Shown: positions 25,022-33,332 of the stretch, one piece after another | Layout: every line of letters starts with the position of its first letter | Numbering within the stretch: the first letter of the stretch is position 1 | Source: Nocardioides sp. | GTDB taxonomy: Bacteria > Actinomycetota > Actinomycetes > Propionibacteriales > Nocardioidaceae | Assembly: GCA_026786275.1 (NCBI GenBank) | Contig: JAJAYJ010000136.1 | Coordinates: 1-38,011 of the forward strand | DNA: 38,011 nucleotides | Reading direction: 5' to 3' | The notes under the pieces: generated by a model | The model's input: only the letters and a program-made list of their open reading frames with translations | What the model was told of the DNA's origin: nothing | Databases searched by the model: none | Translations under genes and position numbers: made by a program

Positions 25022-26251
25022 TCATCCCCGTGGTGCGGGCGGGCCGGGGTCGGCCCGGCTGCCGTCGCGGCCGATGACCCCCGGCGCAGGGGGTGCGCGC
25101 GTGCGGGTCACCAGCAGGAGGAGCCCGCCCGCCAGCAGGGCCCAGAACGCCGGACCGATGCCGGCGTACGTCACGCCGGAGGCGGCGACCACGAAGGTCA
25201 CCGCCGCGGCGTCGCGGTGCGGCTCGTCGTGCAGCGCCGTCGCGGCCGAGCCCGCAAAGGCCCCCAACAGAGCCACCCCGGCGATCGCCGCGATCAACCC
25301 GGGCGGTGCGGCCACCGAGATCGCGGCCACGGCCGCGGCCAGCGGACCCAGCACGGCGTACGTCGTGCCCATGGCGACCCCGGCGACCCACCGTCGACCC
25401 GGGTCCGGGTGGGCGCTGGGTCCGGCGGTCAGGGCTGCGGTGATGGCCGACATGTTGATCGTGTAGCCGCCCAGGGGTGCGGTGAGCACCCCGGCCACGC
25501 CGGCGTAGGTCAGCACCGGGCGCAGCGGGGCGTCGTAGCCCAGCGACCCGAGCACCGCGACGCCGGGGATGTTCTGGCTGGTCATGGTCACCAGGTAGAG
25601 AGGTACGCCGAGGGCGACCGCCGTCGAGACGTCCAGCGCGGGCGTGGTCCACGTCAGCCGCGGCACCAGCTGGTCGGCACCGACGCCGGCCAGTGAGCCG
25701 GTCACCGCGATCACCACCAGGGCGGCCGCGAACGCGCCCGGGACGGCCCAGCGGCGGGCCGGGCGGAGCAGCACCAGCCAGGGCGCGAGCACCGGGGCCA
25801 CCGCCGCGGGCTCGGCGACCAGGGCCCGGAACGGCTCCACGCACAGGGGCAGCAGCACCCCGGCCAGCATCGCGTTGGCCACGGCCGAGGGGATCCTCCG
25901 CACCCAGCGGCCCAGGGCGCCGACCAGGCCGGTCAGCAGGTAGAGCACGCTCGCGAGCACGAACGCGCCGACGGCGCTGGCGTAGCCGCCCTCGGGCAGG
26001 GCCGCGCCCGCGAGCAGCGCGGCCCCGGGGGTGGACCAGGCCAACGTGAGCGGCATCCGGGTGCGCAACGAGAAGACGATGGCGCCCAGGCCCATGGTCA
26101 GGCACACCACCATCAGGGCCGAGGCGGCGTCGTCGGGGCTGCCGCCCACCGTCCGGATGCCGGTCAGGACCACCGCGAAGGACGAGGTGAAGCCGACGAG
26201 GGCGGCCACGATGCCAGAGGAGACGGCCTGGGACGTGCTGCCGCGCGTCAC
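25022..26251 (-). CDS. benE: BenE-family benzoate/H+ symporter-like transporter
   Basis: 409-residue transporter of the BenE family, a normal length, with about 11-12 hydrophobic segments. Family-type stretches include LAWSTPGAALLA in the first third, ANAMLAGVLLPLCVEPF, SQNIPGVAVL and LGGYTINMSAITAAL. The C-terminal 25 residues are charged and proline-rich. GTG 26251 lies 7 bases after the stop of the acyl-CoA carboxylase alpha gene, so the two are co-transcribed; the functional link is unclear and no benzoate catabolic genes are in the window. Benzoate as substrate comes from the family name only. Confidence 0.88.
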   Translation of the reverse strand: MTRGSTSQAVSSGIVAALVGFTSSFAVVLTGIRTVGGSPDDAASALMVVCLTMGLGAIVFSLRTRMPLTLAWSTPGAALLAGAALPEGGYASAVGAFVLASVLYLLTGLVGALGRWVRRIPSAVANAMLAGVLLPLCVEPFRALVAEPAAVAPVLAPWLVLLRPARRWAVPGAFAAALVVIAVTGSLAGVGADQLVPRLTWTTPALDVSTAVALGVPLYLVTMTSQNIPGVAVLGSLGYDAPLRPVLTYAGVAGVLTAPLGGYTINMSAITAALTAGPSAHPDPGRRWVAGVAMGTTYAVLGPLAAAVAAISVAAPPGLIAAIAGVALLGAFAGSAATALHDEPHRDAAAVTFVVAASGVTYAGIGPAFWALLAGGLLLLVTRTRAPPAPGVIGRDGSRADPGPPAPRG

Positions 26252-26258
26252 CGTGGGC

Positions 26259-28043
26259 TCAGTCTTTGAGCTCGCAGATGACCTGGCCGTTGCTCACCGT
26301 CACGCCGACCTCGGCGTCGAGACCGGTCACGGTGCCGGCGCGGTGCGCGGTGAGCGGCTGCTCCATCTTCATCGCCTCCAGCACGACGACCACGTCGCCC
26401 TCGGCGACCTGCTGGCCCTCCTCGACGGCCACCTTGACGATGGTGCCCTGCATCGGGCTGGTGACGGCGTCACCGCTGGCGCCCGCCCCCGAGGTGCGTC
26501 CCGCGGCGCGCTTCGGCTTCTTGGCGGCACCCGCGGAACCGGCCGACAGACCCCCCAGCCCGGCGGGGATGACGACCTCGAGCCGCTTGCCGCCGACCTC
26601 GACGACCACCCGCCGGCGCTCCTCGGGCTCGTCGGCCTCAGCGCCCGGACCGGCAAAGGGCACGATCTGGTTGTCGAAGTCGGTCTCGATCCATTGTGTG
26701 TAGACGTGGAACGTCTCGGGGGCTTCGGCGGGCTCGCCGATGAACGCGGGGTCGGAGACCACGGCGCGGTGGAAGGGGATCACGGTCGGCATGCCGTCGA
26801 CGACGAACTCGTCGAGGGCGCGCCGCGAACGCTCCAGGGCCTGGGTGCGGTCGCGGCCGGTCACGATCAGCTTGGCGATCAGGGAGTCGAAGGCGCCCGG
26901 GACGGTCTGGCCGTTCTCGTAGCCGCTGTCGAGGCGTACGCCGGGCCCCTGCGGCGGCGACCAGGCGCTCAGGGTGCCGGGAGCGGGCATGAAGTTGTTG
27001 CCACCGTCCTCGGCGTTGATGCGGAACTCGATGGAGTGGCCGCGGACCTCCGGGTCGTCGTAGCCCAGCTCCTCACCGGCCGCGATCCGGAACATCTCGC
27101 GCACCAGGTCGATGCCGGTGACCTCCTCGGACACGCAGTGCTCGACCTGCAAGCGGGTGTTGACCTCCAGGAAGGAGATGGTGCCGTCCTGGGCCACCAG
27201 GAACTCGCAGGTGCCGGCGCCGACGTACGCGGCCTCGCGCAGGATGGCCTTCGAGCTCTCGTAGAGCCGGGTCAGCTGGTCCGCGGTCAGGAACGGCGCG
27301 GGCGCCTCCTCCACCAGCTTCTGGTTGCGCCGCTGCAGGGAGCAGTCGCGGGTGGAGACCACCACGACGTTGCCGTGCTGGTCGGCCAGGCACTGGGTCT
27401 CGACGTGGCGCGGCTTGTCGAGGAACTTCTCCACGAAGCACTCGCCGCGACCGAAGGCGCTGACCGCCTCGCGCACGGCCGACTCGAAGGCGTCGGCGAC
27501 CTCGGACATCTCGCGAGCGATCTTGAGGCCGCGACCACCACCGCCGAAGGCGGCCTTGATCGCGATGGGCAGACCGTTCTCCTCCGCGAAGCGCACGGCC
27601 TCCTCCGCGTTCTCGAGGGGGTCCTTGGTGCCGGGCGCGAGCGGGGCGCCGACCTTCTCGGCGATGTGGCGGGCCTTGATCTTGTCGCCGAGGTTCTCGA
27701 TCGCGGCGGGCGGCGGGCCGATCCAGACCAGGCCCGCATCGAGGACGGCCTGGGCGAAGGCTGCGTTCTCGGCCAGGAAGCCGTAGCCGGGGTGCACGGA
27801 GTCGGCGCCCGACTTCTCCGCCACCGCGATGATCTTGGCGATGTCGAGGTAGGAGTCGGCCGGGGTCGTCCCGCCCAGGGCGTGCGCCTCGTCGGCGATC
27901 CGCACGAACACCGCGTCACGGTCGGGCTCGGCGTAGACCGCCACGCTGCCGATGCCGGCGTCCTTGCACGCCCGGATCACGCGGACGGCGATCTCGCCCC
28001 GGTTGGCCACGAGGACCTTCTGCAACGGCTTGGTCTGCGGCAC
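26259..28043 (-). CDS. acetyl-/propionyl-CoA carboxylase alpha subunit (biotin carboxylase + BCCP)
   Basis: Carboxylates its own biotin with ATP and bicarbonate, to be passed to a separate beta subunit for malonyl- or methylmalonyl-CoA synthesis. The 594-residue fused form is typical of actinobacteria. The biotin carboxylase domain (about 1-445) opens [17 protein letters not shown], contains [10 protein letters not shown] and [16 protein letters not shown] variable, Ala/Gly/Lys-rich linker follows, and the biotinyl domain (about 525-594) has VLEAMKMEQ with biotin on Lys559. GTG 28043 is chosen because CAGGAG lies 6 bases upstream. An in-frame GTG at 28073 would add residues with no counterpart in the family. 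No beta subunit is in this window; benE follows after 7 bases. Confidence 0.93.
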   Translation of the reverse strand: MPQTKPLQKVLVANRGEIAVRVIRACKDAGIGSVAVYAEPDRDAVFVRIADEAHALGGTTPADSYLDIAKIIAVAEKSGADSVHPGYGFLAENAAFAQAVLDAGLVWIGPPPAAIENLGDKIKARHIAEKVGAPLAPGTKDPLENAEEAVRFAEENGLPIAIKAAFGGGGRGLKIAREMSEVADAFESAVREAVSAFGRGECFVEKFLDKPRHVETQCLADQHGNVVVVSTRDCSLQRRNQKLVEEAPAPFLTADQLTRLYESSKAILREAAYVGAGTCEFLVAQDGTISFLEVNTRLQVEHCVSEEVTGIDLVREMFRIAAGEELGYDDPEVRGHSIEFRINAEDGGNNFMPAPGTLSAWSPPQGPGVRLDSGYENGQTVPGAFDSLIAKLIVTGRDRTQALERSRRALDEFVVDGMPTVIPFHRAVVSDPAFIGEPAEAPETFHVYTQWIETDFDNQIVPFAGPGAEADEPEERRRVVVEVGGKRLEVVIPAGLGGLSAGSAGAAKKPKRAAGRTSGAGASGDAVTSPMQGTIVKVAVEEGQQVAEGDVVVVLEAMKMEQPLTAHRAGTVTGLDAEVGVTVSNGQVICELKD

Positions 28044-28090
28044 CTGGCACTCCTGGACGGCTGATCGGGACACGGGCTGCTCCGCGGGGC

Positions 28091-28096
28091 AGGTTA
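28091..28096 (-). promoter_or_regulatory. candidate -10 box of the carboxylase alpha gene
   Basis: Minus-strand TAACCT (preceded by GA) would start transcription near 28084. This gives a leader of about 40 bases containing the CAGGAG ribosome site, unlike the leaderless genes around it. Confidence 0.4.
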
Positions 28097-28196
28097 TCGG
28101 TTGCCGCTGGCGCGGCGACCCGAGGTCTCACCCGGTCGGTCGGCGCTCGGGCGTTTCCCGGTCGCGCAGGGCGTCGCTGCCCCGACGATCGCGGGT

Positions 28197-28798
28197 GTGA
28201 ACCAGACGCCGGACACCCGCGGTGAGGACTACGCCCGACGGCTGCACGATAAGGAGCTGGCCCGGTGGAAGCAGGTCCTCGACGTGCAGGCGCCGTACCG
28301 GTGGAACCTGCGGCGGCAGCACCACGGACGGACCCTGGAGGTGGGTGCGGGATCGGTCGCAACCTGGCGTCGCTGGGTCGTGACGCGGTCGGCGTCGACC
28401 ACAACCCGACCTCGGTGGCCGAGGCATGTCGACGGGGCTTCACCGCGCTCACGGTTGAGCAGTGGCAGCACAGCGGGCTGCGGGTGCCTGGCGCCTTCGA
28501 CGCGCTCCTGCTCGCCCATGTCATCGAGCACGTGGACGAGCTCACCGGTGACGCCCTCGTCCAGGACTACCTGCCCTTCCTGCGTCCGGGCGCCACGGTG
28601 ATGCTCATCTGTCCGCAGGAGCGGGGCTACGCCAGCGACGCCACCCACGTCCGGTTCGTCGACCTCGACGACCTGGCGGCGCTGGCGACCCGGGCCGGGC
28701 TCGTGGTCGCGAAGCGGTTCAGCTTCCCGTTCCCGCGTGCCCTCGGGAGGGCGTTCGTCTACAACGAGTTCTGCCTGGTCGCCCGCACGCCCGGCTGA
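28197..28798 (+). pseudogene. SAM-dependent methyltransferase, frameshifted
   Basis: Class I methyltransferase split by one missing base. The first frame, from GTG 28197, encodes DYARRLHDKELARWKQVL, then PYRWNLRRQHHGRTLEVG; the second frame supplies CGIGRNLASLGRDAVGVD onward to TGA 28798. The break is at 28341-28347, in GTGGGTGC. Inserting one G restores LEVGCGIGRN, the SAM-binding motif I, and a protein of about 200 residues. Later motifs are intact (AHVIEHVDEL, LRPGATVMLICPQ, FVYNEFCLVARTP). GACGAT ends 7 bases before the GTG. Either a recent pseudogene or a homopolymer error in the assembly. The intact N-terminus and the preserved downstream coding pattern favour a very recent change. The methyl acceptor is unknown. 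Confidence 0.85.
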
Positions 28799-28894
28799 CG
28801 GCCAGGTCGGGCGGGCCGGATAGCGAGGTGGACCAGAGCCCGTGCCGTGTCGCGGGCCATGTCCGCGTGGTGCGGTGATCTGGACCCTCGAGGA

Positions 28895-28925
28895 GGTTAA
28901 CAACCGCTAACCCCGGCAGTAGGCT
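28895..28925 (+). promoter_or_regulatory. promoter and dyad operator of the acyl-CoA dehydrogenase gene
   Basis: TTAACA (28897-28902), a 17-base spacer and TAGGCT (28920-28925), with the ATG 7 bases later. The imperfect palindrome GGTTAAC-N4-GCTAACC (28895-28912; 6 of 7 arm positions match) covers the -35, the position expected for a repressor of the TetR type. Confidence 0.7.
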
Positions 28926-28932
28926 GTCGCTC

Positions 28933-30117
28933 ATGAGTGAGTCGACCAGCTTCGAGCTGTCCCGCGAGCACGAGGAGTTCCGTCACAGCGTGCGCGAGTT
29001 CGCGCAGGCCGAGATCGCGCCGTACGCCGCGCGGTGGGACAAGGAGCATCACTTCCCGACCGACGTCGTGCAGCAGATGGGCAAGCTCGGCCTCTTCGGC
29101 CTCACCGCTCCCGAGGAGTACGGCGGCGCGGGCGAGGACGGCGACTTCACCAGCCTGTGCGTGGCGATCGAGGAGATCGGCCGGGTCGACCAGTCGATGG
29201 GGATCACCTTGCAGGCCGGTGTCGGGCTCGGCATCAACCCGATCCTGACCTACGGCACCGCCGCGCAGCGCGAGACCTGGCTGCCCGCACTGGTGGCGGG
29301 GGAGAAGCTGGCCGGCTTCGGCCTGACCGAGCCCGGGGCCGGCTCGGACGCCGGGGCGACCCGGACCAGGGCCGAGCTGCGCGACGGCGAGTGGGTCCTC
29401 AACGGCGCCAAGCAGTTCATCACCAACTCCGGCTCCGACATCACCAGCCTCGTCACGGTCACCGCCCGCACCGGCACCCGCGAGGACGGCAGGCCGGAGA
29501 TCTCCGCGATCATGGTGCCCTCCGGCACGCCCGGCTTCACGGCCGAGAAGGCCTACGACAAGCTGGGGTGGCACGCCTCCGACACGCATCCGCTGAGCTT
29601 CGAGGACGCCCGGGTGCCCGCCGCGAACCTGCTCGGCGACCAGGGCCGCGGCTACGCGCAGTTCCTGGCCACCCTGGACGACGGCCGGGTCGCGATCTCG
29701 GCTCTGTCGGTGGGCTGCATCCAGGCCTGCCTCGACATGAGCGTGGCCTACGCCAGCGAGCGGCAGACCTTCGGCGGTCCGATCGGGCGCAAGCAGGGTG
29801 TCGCGTTCCAGATCTCCGATCTCGAGGTCATGCTGCACGCGAGCCGGTTGCTGACCTACCGGGCCGCGGCGCTCAAGGACGCCGGTGCCCCGGTCAAGCA
29901 GTTCAAGCAGGCCGCGGCGGTGGCCAAGCTCTACTGCACCGAGTCCGCCGTCACCGCGACCCGGATCGCCACCCAGGTCTTCGGTGGCTACGGCTTCATG
30001 GAGGAGTACCCCGTGGCCCGCTTCTACCGCGACGCCAAGGTGCTCGAGATCGGCGAGGGCACCTCGGAGGTACAGCGGATGCTGATCGCGCGCGGGCTCG
30101 GCCTGCCGGTCGAGTAG
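28933..30117 (+). CDS. acyl-CoA dehydrogenase
   Basis: FAD enzyme introducing the alpha-beta double bond into an acyl-CoA; 394 residues, the usual length. GLTEPGAGSDAGA near 136-148 and FITNSGSDI line the FAD site. RQTFGGPIG and FGGYGFMEEYPVARFYRD near the C-terminus are family signatures. The catalytic base is Glu375 in IGEGTSEVQR, the position used by short/medium-chain enzymes rather than by isovaleryl- or long-chain types. ATG 28933 is fixed by the promoter. It stands alone, so the chain length or branched-chain preference cannot be decided. The operator over its promoter suggests induction by a fatty-acid or amino-acid breakdown intermediate. Confidence 0.95.
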   Translation: MSESTSFELSREHEEFRHSVREFAQAEIAPYAARWDKEHHFPTDVVQQMGKLGLFGLTAPEEYGGAGEDGDFTSLCVAIEEIGRVDQSMGITLQAGVGLGINPILTYGTAAQRETWLPALVAGEKLAGFGLTEPGAGSDAGATRTRAELRDGEWVLNGAKQFITNSGSDITSLVTVTARTGTREDGRPEISAIMVPSGTPGFTAEKAYDKLGWHASDTHPLSFEDARVPAANLLGDQGRGYAQFLATLDDGRVAISALSVGCIQACLDMSVAYASERQTFGGPIGRKQGVAFQISDLEVMLHASRLLTYRAAALKDAGAPVKQFKQAAAVAKLYCTESAVTATRIATQVFGGYGFMEEYPVARFYRDAKVLEIGEGTSEVQRMLIARGLGLPVE

Positions 30118-30175
30118 TTCTGAGCCGAGTCGAGGGGGTACGGCGACGCCGCGGGGCGGCGTGTGAGCATGGGGC

Positions 30176-31405
30176 ATGACCCGACGACGCGTGCTCGCGA
30201 TCATCCAGGCCGGTGGGGCCGGCGGCCGTATGGACGTGCTGACCCGGGAGCGGGCCAAGCCGGCGCTGCCGTTCGCCGGCGTTTACCAGCTGGTCGACTT
30301 CCCGCTGTCCAACCTGGCCCACAGCGGCGTCGACGACGTGTGGCTCTCGCTGCAGTTCCAGGCCTCCACCCTGGAGGCCGAGGTCGGCAACGGTCGACCG
30401 TGGGACCTCGACCGCACCACCGGCGGACTCCGGTTGCTGATGCCCGAGCAGGGGACCGGGTCGATGGACGAGGACGGCTTCGCCCGGGGCAACGCCGACG
30501 AGCTGTTCCGGATCCGGCACCGGATCACCACCTTCGCCCCCGACGTCGTCTTGGTGCTCAGCGCTGACCACGTGTACCGACTCGACTACCGCGACGTGCT
30601 CGACACCCACGTCGAGAGTGGAGCCGAGTGCACGGTGGTGACCAGTGAGGTCCCGCTGGAGGAGGCGAGCGACCACCTGACGGTCGAGCACGACGCGGAG
30701 GGTCGCGTGCGCGCGGTCGACTACAAGCCCGACGAGCCCCGCACGGGCACGGTCGCGACCGAGGCCTTCGCCTACGACCCGGCCGTGCTGGTCCCGGTCC
30801 TGGAGGAGCTGCACCGCGAGCTGTCGGCCGACAGCCCGGCCGGCGACTCCGGGCTGGGTGACTTCGGCGACCACCTGCTGCCGGCCCTGGTGGCCCGAGG
30901 CCGCACCGTCGTGCACCCCCTGGACGGCTACTGGCGTGACCTCGGGCAACCGCACCTCTACCTGCGCGCGAACCTGGAGGTCACCACCGACGACCTCGGG
31001 GTGCTGGCCGAGCCGGGTTGGGCGATCCTGACCCGGCAGCCCCAGCGGGTGCCCGCGCGGCTGCTCGCCGGTGCGGTCGTGGAGGACAGCCTGGTCAGCC
31101 CGGGGGCGCAGGTGTCCGGCCTGGTGCGGGGCAGCGTGCTCGGACCGGGCGTCGTGGTCGAGGCCGGGGCCGAGGTGCACCACAGCGTCGTCTTCGCCGA
31201 CTCGGTGGTCGCGGCCGGAGCCCGGGTGCACTGGAGCGTGGTCGACACGGGCTGCCACATCGGCACCGGCGCGGTGCTCAGCGACCCGCACGCGGACGGC
31301 ACCCGCGATCCCGACCAGGTGACGCTCGTGGGACGGGGCAGCACCGTCGGGGCCGGCGTACGTCTCGAGCGTGGGAGCCGCCTCGAGCCCGGGACGAGCG
31401 CCTAG
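30176..31405 (+). CDS. GlgC-like sugar-phosphate nucleotidyltransferase
   Basis: 409-residue protein resembling glucose-1-phosphate adenylyltransferase, which makes ADP-glucose for glycogen. The nucleotide loop is QAGGAGGRMDVLT followed by RAKPALPFAG and LVDFPLSNLAHSGV. LSADHVYRLDY, DFGDHLLP and YWRDLGQPHLYLRANL are the expected later motifs, and a left-handed beta-helix of hexapeptide repeats forms the last 120 residues or so. Several usually invariant positions differ: GGRM rather than GSRL in the loop, and FQASTL where GlgC has YKSHSL. It may therefore be a paralogue with different sugar or nucleotide use. It starts 58 bases after the acyl-CoA dehydrogenase stop. GAGCAT lies 5 bases before ATG 30176. 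Confidence 0.85.
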   Translation: MTRRRVLAIIQAGGAGGRMDVLTRERAKPALPFAGVYQLVDFPLSNLAHSGVDDVWLSLQFQASTLEAEVGNGRPWDLDRTTGGLRLLMPEQGTGSMDEDGFARGNADELFRIRHRITTFAPDVVLVLSADHVYRLDYRDVLDTHVESGAECTVVTSEVPLEEASDHLTVEHDAEGRVRAVDYKPDEPRTGTVATEAFAYDPAVLVPVLEELHRELSADSPAGDSGLGDFGDHLLPALVARGRTVVHPLDGYWRDLGQPHLYLRANLEVTTDDLGVLAEPGWAILTRQPQRVPARLLAGAVVEDSLVSPGAQVSGLVRGSVLGPGVVVEAGAEVHHSVVFADSVVAAGARVHWSVVDTGCHIGTGAVLSDPHADGTRDPDQVTLVGRGSTVGAGVRLERGSRLEPGTSA

Positions 31406-31496
31406 GGTTCGTCGGCACGCCTGCGGCCGCGGCGCACCCCGATCAGAGCCTGAAGGGTGTGCCCGGGCAAATTCGTCTGCCGCATAGTGGGGCCGC

Positions 31497-31502
31497 TAGG
31501 GT
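31497..31502 (+). promoter_or_regulatory. candidate -10 box of the OFA transporter gene
   Basis: TAGGGT in the 161-base gap before the transporter would start an mRNA near 31509 with a leader of about 58 bases containing GGAGG. The -35 (TTCGTC, 31472-31477) is weak. Confidence 0.35.
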
Positions 31503-31566
31503 CCCGCTGCACATCAAGGTCAAGGACACGCAGACAGGGCCTCGCCCCATTCCTCGGAGGTAACTC

Positions 31567-32970
31567 GTGGTCATCCCGGACGCACCCGGATTTCTCGCCC
31601 GCCAGCGGACGGTGGCCGCTCCCGGCTTCAACCGCTGGCTCATCCCACCCGCTGCCCTGGCCGTGCACCTGTGCATCGGCCAGGTCTACGCCACCAGCGT
31701 CTACAAGAACTCGTTGGTCAAGCACTTCGACTCCAGCCTGACCGCCGTCGGGATCTCGTTCTCGATCGCCATCGTGATGCTGGGCGTCTCGGCGGCCCTC
31801 TTCGGCACCTGGGTGGACCGCAACGGGCCTCGAGCCGCCATGTTCGTCTCCGCCTGCTTCTGGGTGACCGGCTTCCTTGTCGGAGCGCTCGGCATCTCCG
31901 TCGGCAGCATCTGGGTCTTCTACCTCGGCTACGGCGTGATCGGCGGCATCGGGCTCGGCATCGGCTACATCTCGCCTGTCTCGACCCTGATCAAGTGGTT
32001 CCCTGACCGTCCAGGCCTGGCCACCGGCATGGCGATCATGGGCTTCGGTGGGGGCGCGCTGATCGCGAGCCCGCTGAGCAACCGGCTGCTCGCGGTCTAC
32101 GACTCGACCTTCAGCGCAACCGAGAACCCGGTCGCCGACGGCCGCGCGCTGGTGCTGCTGTTCCTGACGCTGGCGGCCCTCTACATCTGCTTCATGATGT
32201 TCGGTGCCTTCTCGATGCGGGTGCCGGCCGACGACTGGAGGCCTGATGACTTCGACCCCGCCACCGTCAAGGCCAAGAGCCTGGTCACCACCAACAGCGT
32301 CTCGGCCGCGAACGCGATCAAGACGCCGCAGTTCTGGCTGCTGTGGACCATCCTGTTCTGCAACGTCACGGCCGGCATCGGCATCCTCGAGCAGGCCGCG
32401 CCGATGATCCAGGACTTCTTCCGCGACGGTACCGACAGCACGGTCTCGGTCGCGGCAGCCGGCGGTTTCGTGGGTCTGCTGTCGATCTTCAACATGGCCG
32501 GCCGTTTCGTGTGGTCCTCCACCTCCGACATCGTCGGGCGCAAGGGGATCTACTTCGTCTACCTCGGCATGGGCCTGGTGCTCTACGTGCTGCTGGCCAC
32601 GGTCGGCACCACCTCGACGGCCGTCTTCGTGCTGCTGGCCGCGGTCATCATCAGCTTCTATGGCGGCGGCTTCGCCACCGTCCCGGCCTACCTGCGTGAC
32701 CTCTTCGGCACCTTCCAGGTCGGTGCCATCCACGGTCGCCTGCTGACCGCCTGGTCGGCGGCCGGCGTCGTGGGTCCGCTGATCGTCAACTCGGTGCTCG
32801 ACAGCTCGGGCACGCCCGGACAGCTGACCGCTGACGCCTACCGCCCGGCCCTGTTCATCATGGTCGCTCTGCTGGCCGTGGGCCTGCTGGCCAACTCGCT
32901 GGTCCGACCGGTGGCCTCGAAGCACCACGAACCGTCGCGCGGGCGCGCGACCGAGGGGAGCAACGCATGA
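31567..32970 (+). CDS. OFA-family MFS transporter (oxalate/formate antiporter type)
   Basis: 467-residue, 12-helix major facilitator of the oxalate:formate antiporter (OxlT-like) family. Recognisable stretches are HLCIGQVYATSVY in helix 1, FGTWVDRNGPR (the loop 2-3 motif A) and GIGYISPVSTLIKWFPDRPG, highly typical of this family. FGGGALIASPL and a second half beginning TPQFWLLWTILFCNVTAG follow. GTG 31567 is preceded by GGAGG at 31556-31560 with 6-base spacing. The gene overlaps by four bases a 33-residue membrane peptide gene. The substrate is some small carboxylate; oxalate/formate is only the family name. Confidence 0.92.
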   Translation: MVIPDAPGFLARQRTVAAPGFNRWLIPPAALAVHLCIGQVYATSVYKNSLVKHFDSSLTAVGISFSIAIVMLGVSAALFGTWVDRNGPRAAMFVSACFWVTGFLVGALGISVGSIWVFYLGYGVIGGIGLGIGYISPVSTLIKWFPDRPGLATGMAIMGFGGGALIASPLSNRLLAVYDSTFSATENPVADGRALVLLFLTLAALYICFMMFGAFSMRVPADDWRPDDFDPATVKAKSLVTTNSVSAANAIKTPQFWLLWTILFCNVTAGIGILEQAAPMIQDFFRDGTDSTVSVAAAGGFVGLLSIFNMAGRFVWSSTSDIVGRKGIYFVYLGMGLVLYVLLATVGTTSTAVFVLLAAVIISFYGGGFATVPAYLRDLFGTFQVGAIHGRLLTAWSAAGVVGPLIVNSVLDSSGTPGQLTADAYRPALFIMVALLAVGLLANSLVRPVASKHHEPSRGRATEGSNA

Positions 32971-33068
32971 ACAGCAGGCTGATCGTGGCGTGGGCGCTGG
33001 TCGCCGTGCCGCTGGCCTACGGGCTGGTCGAGACCATCCGCAAGGCCTCGACCCTCTTCACCGGCTGA
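32967..33068 (+). CDS. OFA transporter small partner peptide
   Basis: 33-residue peptide beginning MNSRLIVAWALVAVPLAY and ending IRKASTLFTG, with one transmembrane helix (about residues 4-21) and a basic, probably cytoplasmic tail. ATG 32967 overlaps the stop of the MFS transporter (ATGA), so it is translationally coupled. Similar tiny proteins follow OFA-type transporters in other bacteria and have been annotated as MFS transporter small subunit; I recall the AWxxVxxPxxYGxxxxxxKxxxLFTG pattern. Its role in stability or transport is inferred, not shown. Confidence 0.85.
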   Translation: MNSRLIVAWALVAVPLAYGLVETIRKASTLFTG

Positions 33069-33114
33069 GACCGGGCTCGGAGACCCGTCTCGACACGTCC
33101 CGGAGCCTCGCTGG

Positions 33115-33159
33115 TCCGGTGCTCCCGCGCGGTAGGTCCGCTCGCGGGGGAGCACCGGA
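33115..33159. terminator. strong hairpin after the transporter operon
   Basis: TCCGGTGCTCCC (33115-33126) and GGGAGCACCGGA (33148-33159) are perfectly complementary, and CGCG/CGCG inside the loop can extend the stem. It starts 46 bases after the small-peptide stop and serves the convergent maf operon as well. Beyond it, to 33332, I see only a 10-bp tandem repeat (CGATCGGCTC twice, 33288-33307) and no gene. Confidence 0.7.
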
Positions 33160-33332
33160 CGCAGCGGGTGCTCGCGTCAGGCGGGTCGGTTGGTCGCCGT
33201 CGGAGTCACCAGCACGGCCCACGGCTTGGTCATCCGCGTGGCCGCACCCGCCCTCCCTCGTGCCCACCCCGGTGTCGCGGCGCCCGATCGGCTCCGATCG
33301 GCTCGGCGAGAGGTACGACGAGCCGACCCGGC

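Noticed and set aside
33177..33233. An 18-codon minus-strand ORF (MTKPWAVLVTPTATNRPA) in the gap between the transporter operon and maf.
   Set aside because: Too short, no ribosome site seen, no leaderless box at 6-7 bases and no recognisable partner.
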